Below are positions 37,914-40,882 of a stretch of 40,882 nt of DNA, piece by piece. The notes beneath the pieces were generated by a model. The model was given only the letters and a program-made list of their open reading frames with translations. It was not told the origin of the DNA and searched no databases. How positions within the stretch are numbered: position 1 is the first letter of the stretch; every line of letters starts with the position of its first letter. A program made the translations under genes and the position numbers. This DNA comes from a virus, in IMG/VR virus record IMGVR_UViG_3300025282_000007, positions 1 through 40,882 of that record, one strand, 5' to 3'.

Positions 37914-39590
37914 TTAATTCATGAGCCCGCGCGTTCTTAGCTCGTTTCTGTATGCACGAGAACGCTGGCTGCTATAGGCCTGCTTGAGTTCATTAAACGC
38001 TTTGAGCATTTCCTCTTGCCAATCGGCAGTGCCGCGAAGTTCTGCCCTAAACTCCCGTTTCTTCCGGGCAATGTAGCTTTTGTCGCGAGGGTCAAACGTG
38101 AAGGTACGGGCTATCCATTGGGATATTTGATTTTTCGTCATCCCCTGATTCGTCATCTCTTGGATTCTCGCCTTCATGGAATTAATTATCCGGTTAACCC
38201 CTTCCATGCGGCCCTCGACCCGTGCTTTCATATTAAATCTTGCGTCGGCCTGTTGCTGGGCCCAGGTCTTTAATTTGTGCTCCGCATAGCCTGCCGTTAT
38301 GCCACCAACGCTTGAATACGCTTGGCCCGCGCGGCTCGCCGCCGCCGCTAGGCCTTCTGCGTTAGCAATTTCACCCGCCTCTGCTATCTTCGCCTCGCGG
38401 GTGGTTTGAGCTCCGGCAACTGTCGTGGCCGCAGCAACCTCTCCCACCCCAGGCTTCCCGTAGACCGCGCCCGCGCCCTGCCTTCCAGCAATCTCCTCGA
38501 GCAGCCCTGTCCAACTGACGGTTATGTCGTGGTAGACCGCAATTGGGTCGCCCTTATAGCCCTTGTCCAGCCAGTACTTTTGCAGCACTGCTTGGCGTTT
38601 GGGGTTTGTAACCATCACCCCTTCTGAGTTTTTTATCTGCGGCGGAAGTTCGGAAAGAAGGATGGATACTTTCCGCGCGTCCTTTTGGGTTTTTCTGTAT
38701 GTTTCTAGAAGCTGCCTGTCTTTGGCGGTGGCCCTGTTTTTGAGTGCCGCTTCGTTTGCTTTATACTTTTTATTCTGCCGATCCATTCTATGGAGGGCCC
38801 ATGTGGCGCGTGGTTTTCCTAGTATCTCACCATACTTTCCGCGCTTGGTTCTTCGTTTGCGGGGCGCTTTCTGCTTCCTCTTTGTTTCTGGGCCAATTAT
38901 TTTGTAAGTGGCGCCTGTTCGCCGCACCTCTTCTGGGTCACCGCTAATAGTCTCAAACCTTTGTCCGGTTGCTTTCAGCGCTCTTCTGCCAGCGCGGCTC
39001 CCTTTTAGAGCGACAAGGGCCCGCGACATCTCGGTCACCATCTCTTGAGCCTGCTTCATGGTCACAAAGTTAGCTTCAGCAATAAGCCGCTTGCGCTTTT
39101 GGTTGCCGTCCTCCTCTTGTTTTATCGCCCCAAGTATAGCGGCTCTCGGCTTTGTTCCCGGCTTTGGTTCTTTTGGCGCATCATCCACGCCCTTTAGCTT
39201 GATGGTGTTTGGGTCTTGGCCTGCGCGAATGGCTCGCTTGATGCGCAGCATATTTTCTGCGTCTTCAAGCTGCTGCGTTGTTATGTCAAGCTTCTTGAGG
39301 TTCAGCGGTCGGGTTTTTACTAGTTGCTCTTCTGCCGCCCGAGCTCGCCCCTCTCCGGTAATCTGCCGCTCCCTCGCGAGGGTTTCATCAATACCAAAGG
39401 CTTGGTTTTGGCCCAACAGGTGCCTGAGAGCCCACTGCTGCTGTTGTTGGGCGCCGCGCTGCCTGGTGTCTTCCCGCTCCTGTTGACCTCGCAGGAGTTG
39501 GAGCTGAAGCTGGTGCTCTCGTTGTTTAGCCGCCTCTCTCGTACGCCGTCTGCTTTCTGCAATTGGGCTATGTAGTTTTATCTCGGGCAT
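37914..39590 (-). CDS. Basic helical internal-virion-type protein
   Basis: A 558-aa protein with ATG 39590 behind AGGAG. It is extremely rich in Arg, Lys, Gln and Ala, and almost without Cys. The first ~75 residues (RRRTREAAKQREHQLQLQLL, QQEREDTRQRGAQQQQQWAL) are an uninterrupted charged helix; the centre around 215-250 is Lys/Arg-dense; residues ~360-450 are Ala/Gly-rich (AATTVAGAQTTREAKIAEAG). No enzymatic motif is visible. Position between two internal-type genes and its basic character suggest a DNA-associated protein ejected with the genome. Confidence 0.75.
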   Translation of the reverse strand: MPEIKLHSPIAESRRRTREAAKQREHQLQLQLLRGQQEREDTRQRGAQQQQQWALRHLLGQNQAFGIDETLARERQITGEGRARAAEEQLVKTRPLNLKKLDITTQQLEDAENMLRIKRAIRAGQDPNTIKLKGVDDAPKEPKPGTKPRAAILGAIKQEEDGNQKRKRLIAEANFVTMKQAQEMVTEMSRALVALKGSRAGRRALKATGQRFETISGDPEEVRRTGATYKIIGPETKRKQKAPRKRRTKRGKYGEILGKPRATWALHRMDRQNKKYKANEAALKNRATAKDRQLLETYRKTQKDARKVSILLSELPPQIKNSEGVMVTNPKRQAVLQKYWLDKGYKGDPIAVYHDITVSWTGLLEEIAGRQGAGAVYGKPGVGEVAAATTVAGAQTTREAKIAEAGEIANAEGLAAAASRAGQAYSSVGGITAGYAEHKLKTWAQQQADARFNMKARVEGRMEGVNRIINSMKARIQEMTNQGMTKNQISQWIARTFTFDPRDKSYIARKKREFRAELRGTADWQEEMLKAFNELKQAYSSQRSRAYRNELRTRGLMN

Positions 39591-39598
39591 GCTTGCTC

Positions 39599-40882
39599 CT
39601 ATGTGGCATATGCCGCAACGTCGCCCCCGGCCTCATACTGCTTGCCTGTGTAGGGGTTGGGGGCTTGATACTTCTGCTTGTCATCATCGCTGCCGTGCTC
39701 TATGCAGCAAAACGCATTGAATGGGTTCCAGCACGAGCCGCACATCTTGGTTGCTTTTGCCTCGCTGTGCTTGTGCTTGTCATAAATTTCGGCTTTTGTT
39801 GGTATGCCCCACGCGAGCCCACCCTCGTGGTCAATGCGAAAACCCTCAAATATGCCCATCACGCAACGGAGGCTTTCAGCGTCCGTAAACTCCTGGCAGG
39901 CTTGAACGGCCGCAAAATATTCATCTGCATAGTCGCCAAGGCCTTCAGCGTCCATGTACTCCATCATCACATCCAGGCCCTGCATTGCCGCGTTAAACGC
40001 AGCTGTCGTGGCTTGGATTTCCAGCTGCTTTCGCTGCGCCCAGAGGCCCGTCTTTTGGCTTAGAATTTGTAGCTGCGCTTGCCACTTCGTCTGCTTGTTT
40101 TTGACAATCATGTCACTTATGGCGGCTGACATCTCGGACATGTGAGCGGTTTCTAGTTGCATTAACCGCCTGGCACCCATCCCGGTTTGCCAAAGCCCAG
40201 TCCCCGACATCTGACCACCCGCCAAATACTGCTGCTCCGCAAGCTTGCGCCGCATGTGGTTCACGTATGCGTCGATGCTTTTATAAAACGACGTGTCGTC
40301 GGCTATCTCCGCAGTCATGGCGTCGAGCTCTTGATCCAGCAGCTCGTCCTCTGTCATTTCGACCTGCTGCCAACCCCCGCCCTCACCCTGGGCCCACTTC
40401 CAGCCGGGCTTTGTTGGCAACTCACCTTCGCGGTGGAGGGCTCCGTACTCATCCTGCGTAAGGTGTGTGTGCCCCTTCGACAGCTTATCCTTTGCGCTGG
40501 CCAGCAAAAAGGGGTGTCGCTTCTCATACCAGGCCTGGTGAAGGCCTTCTGGAGCCTCCCAGCCCATCTCCTCAAGTTTCTTCAACACGGCTAGCTGGTC
40601 TTTAGAGAGGTCTTTGCCTTGCTCCATGTCCAGCAAGGCCTGCATGGCCGCAGCGTATGCCGCTGCTGCGAGTGGCCCCCCCTTTTCTTCTATGAGTGTT
40701 TTCAGGCTTTCTTTTGCTTCATCCCATACGGTTCCACCCTCTTCATCTGTGGGCTCCTCACCCTCTTCATCTGTGGGCTCCTCACCCTCTTCACCCGTGG
40801 GCTCCTCACCCTCTGCCGGCGGCTCGTCTTCTGGCGGGCTCGGGGTCTCGGAATAAAGCGGCGCGTACTCAGAACCTGGGAG
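39599..40882 (-). CDS. Internal-virion-type protein, C-terminal part (gene begins at 577)
   Basis: This is the 3' part of the 577-aa gene that starts at 577 and crosses the circle junction; an internal ATG at 40645 is not the start. It includes the acidic GEEPTDEE repeats, then an Ala-rich helix (GGPLAAAAYAAAMQALLDM), long amphipathic helices in the middle (QQYLAGG, MIVKNKQTKWQAQLQILSQK), and a C-terminal part with paired Cys (KMCGSCWNPFNAFCCIEHGS), which could bind metal. It lies upstream of the 558-aa and giant protein genes. Role: probably packaged and ejected internal protein, inferred from position. Confidence 0.82.
   Translation of the reverse strand, partial: LPGSEYAPLYSETPSPPEDEPPAEGEEPTGEEGEEPTDEEGEEPTDEEGGTVWDEAKESLKTLIEEKGGPLAAAAYAAAMQALLDMEQGKDLSKDQLAVLKKLEEMGWEAPEGLHQAWYEKRHPFLLASAKDKLSKGHTHLTQDEYGALHREGELPTKPGWKWAQGEGGGWQQVEMTEDELLDQELDAMTAEIADDTSFYKSIDAYVNHMRRKLAEQQYLAGGQMSGTGLWQTGMGARRLMQLETAHMSEMSAAISDMIVKNKQTKWQAQLQILSQKTGLWAQRKQLEIQATTAAFNAAMQGLDVMMEYMDAEGLGDYADEYFAAVQACQEFTDAESLRCVMGIFEGFRIDHEGGLAWGIPTKAEIYDKHKHSEAKATKMCGSCWNPFNAFCCIEHGSDDDKQKYQAPNPYTGKQYEAGGDVAAYAT
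40736..40807 (+). repeat. Three 24-bp tandem repeats at the circle junction
   Basis: Three in-frame copies of a 24-bp unit (ACCCTCTTCATCTGTGGGCT plus CCTC; the third with CACCCG for CATCTG) code for EEGEEPTD-type octapeptides. A fourth partial copy follows. The left end of the window begins inside the second copy. Because the contig was joined here, copy number may be under-counted. Confidence 0.8.
40756..40882. repeat. Terminal direct repeat, right copy
   Basis: Identical to 1-127. It confirms that the two ends of the contig overlap and that the true unit is about 40755 bp. Confidence 0.93.

Noticed and set aside
40736-40807. CRISPR-like array
   Set aside because: The 24-bp units are contiguous with no spacers and are in frame in a protein-coding gene.

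Overview
The window is a complete, circularly closed genome of a tailed phage. The first 127 bases (1-127) recur exactly as the last 127 (40756-40882), so the unit genome is about 40755 bp and the break is a linearisation artefact inside one gene. The virion gene order (terminase, portal, scaffold, capsid, head-tail adaptor, nozzle-like tail tube protein, tail spikes, then three internal-virion-type genes including one of 2345 codons) is that of a short-tailed podovirus. No tape-measure, sheath or tail-tube genes of sipho- or myoviruses are visible. A spanin-like protein in the lysis cassette suggests a Gram-negative host. Species and host cannot be named from this sequence alone.

Layout: all genes but two lie on the minus strand. 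In transcription order, the late block starts at a small-terminase candidate (14525), then TerL, a 105-aa protein, portal, scaffold, capsid protein, a beta-helix protein, connector-region proteins, nozzle, spike, two paralogous small virion proteins and a Met/Gly-rich protein. It crosses the circle junction in a 577-aa gene and continues through a basic helical protein, the giant protein, a small virion protein, a trimeric-fibre-like protein, a barrel-like protein and the lysis genes (GH25 endolysin, inner spanin-like, holin/outer-spanin-like), ending at 25550. Next come a replication/recombination block (25497 to 20483: replisome organiser, resolvase-like nuclease, Cas4-like nuclease, Sak4-like ATPase, SSB-like protein) and an early block of small proteins (20203 to 17916) closed by a strong terminator. 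After a 554-bp non-coding region full of repeats comes a cassette of serine recombinase, Cro-like regulator and cytosine DNA methyltransferase. Convergent to it, on the plus strand, are a tandem ribbon-helix-helix protein and a GroES-like co-chaperonin.

The phage encodes no DNA or RNA polymerase, primase or helicase that I can recognise, so it should depend on host replication and transcription. The SSB-like protein ends in the DDDIPF tip typical of bacterial SSB, which fits recruitment of host enzymes. The co-chaperonin may help host GroEL fold the capsid protein.

The most unusual feature is the methyltransferase locus. A second reading frame on the same strand stays open for about 1 kb and carries motifs of a recurrent protein family (WPTP boxes, an RDYKG motif, an LMGWPLGWT motif). 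Two GTG codons two bases apart under one Shine-Dalgarno could start either frame. Other points of interest are four direct repeats around the recombinase promoter region, a shared early-gene leader (AACTATG), a 5-codon upstream ORF before the recombinase, and divergent genes whose start codons overlap.
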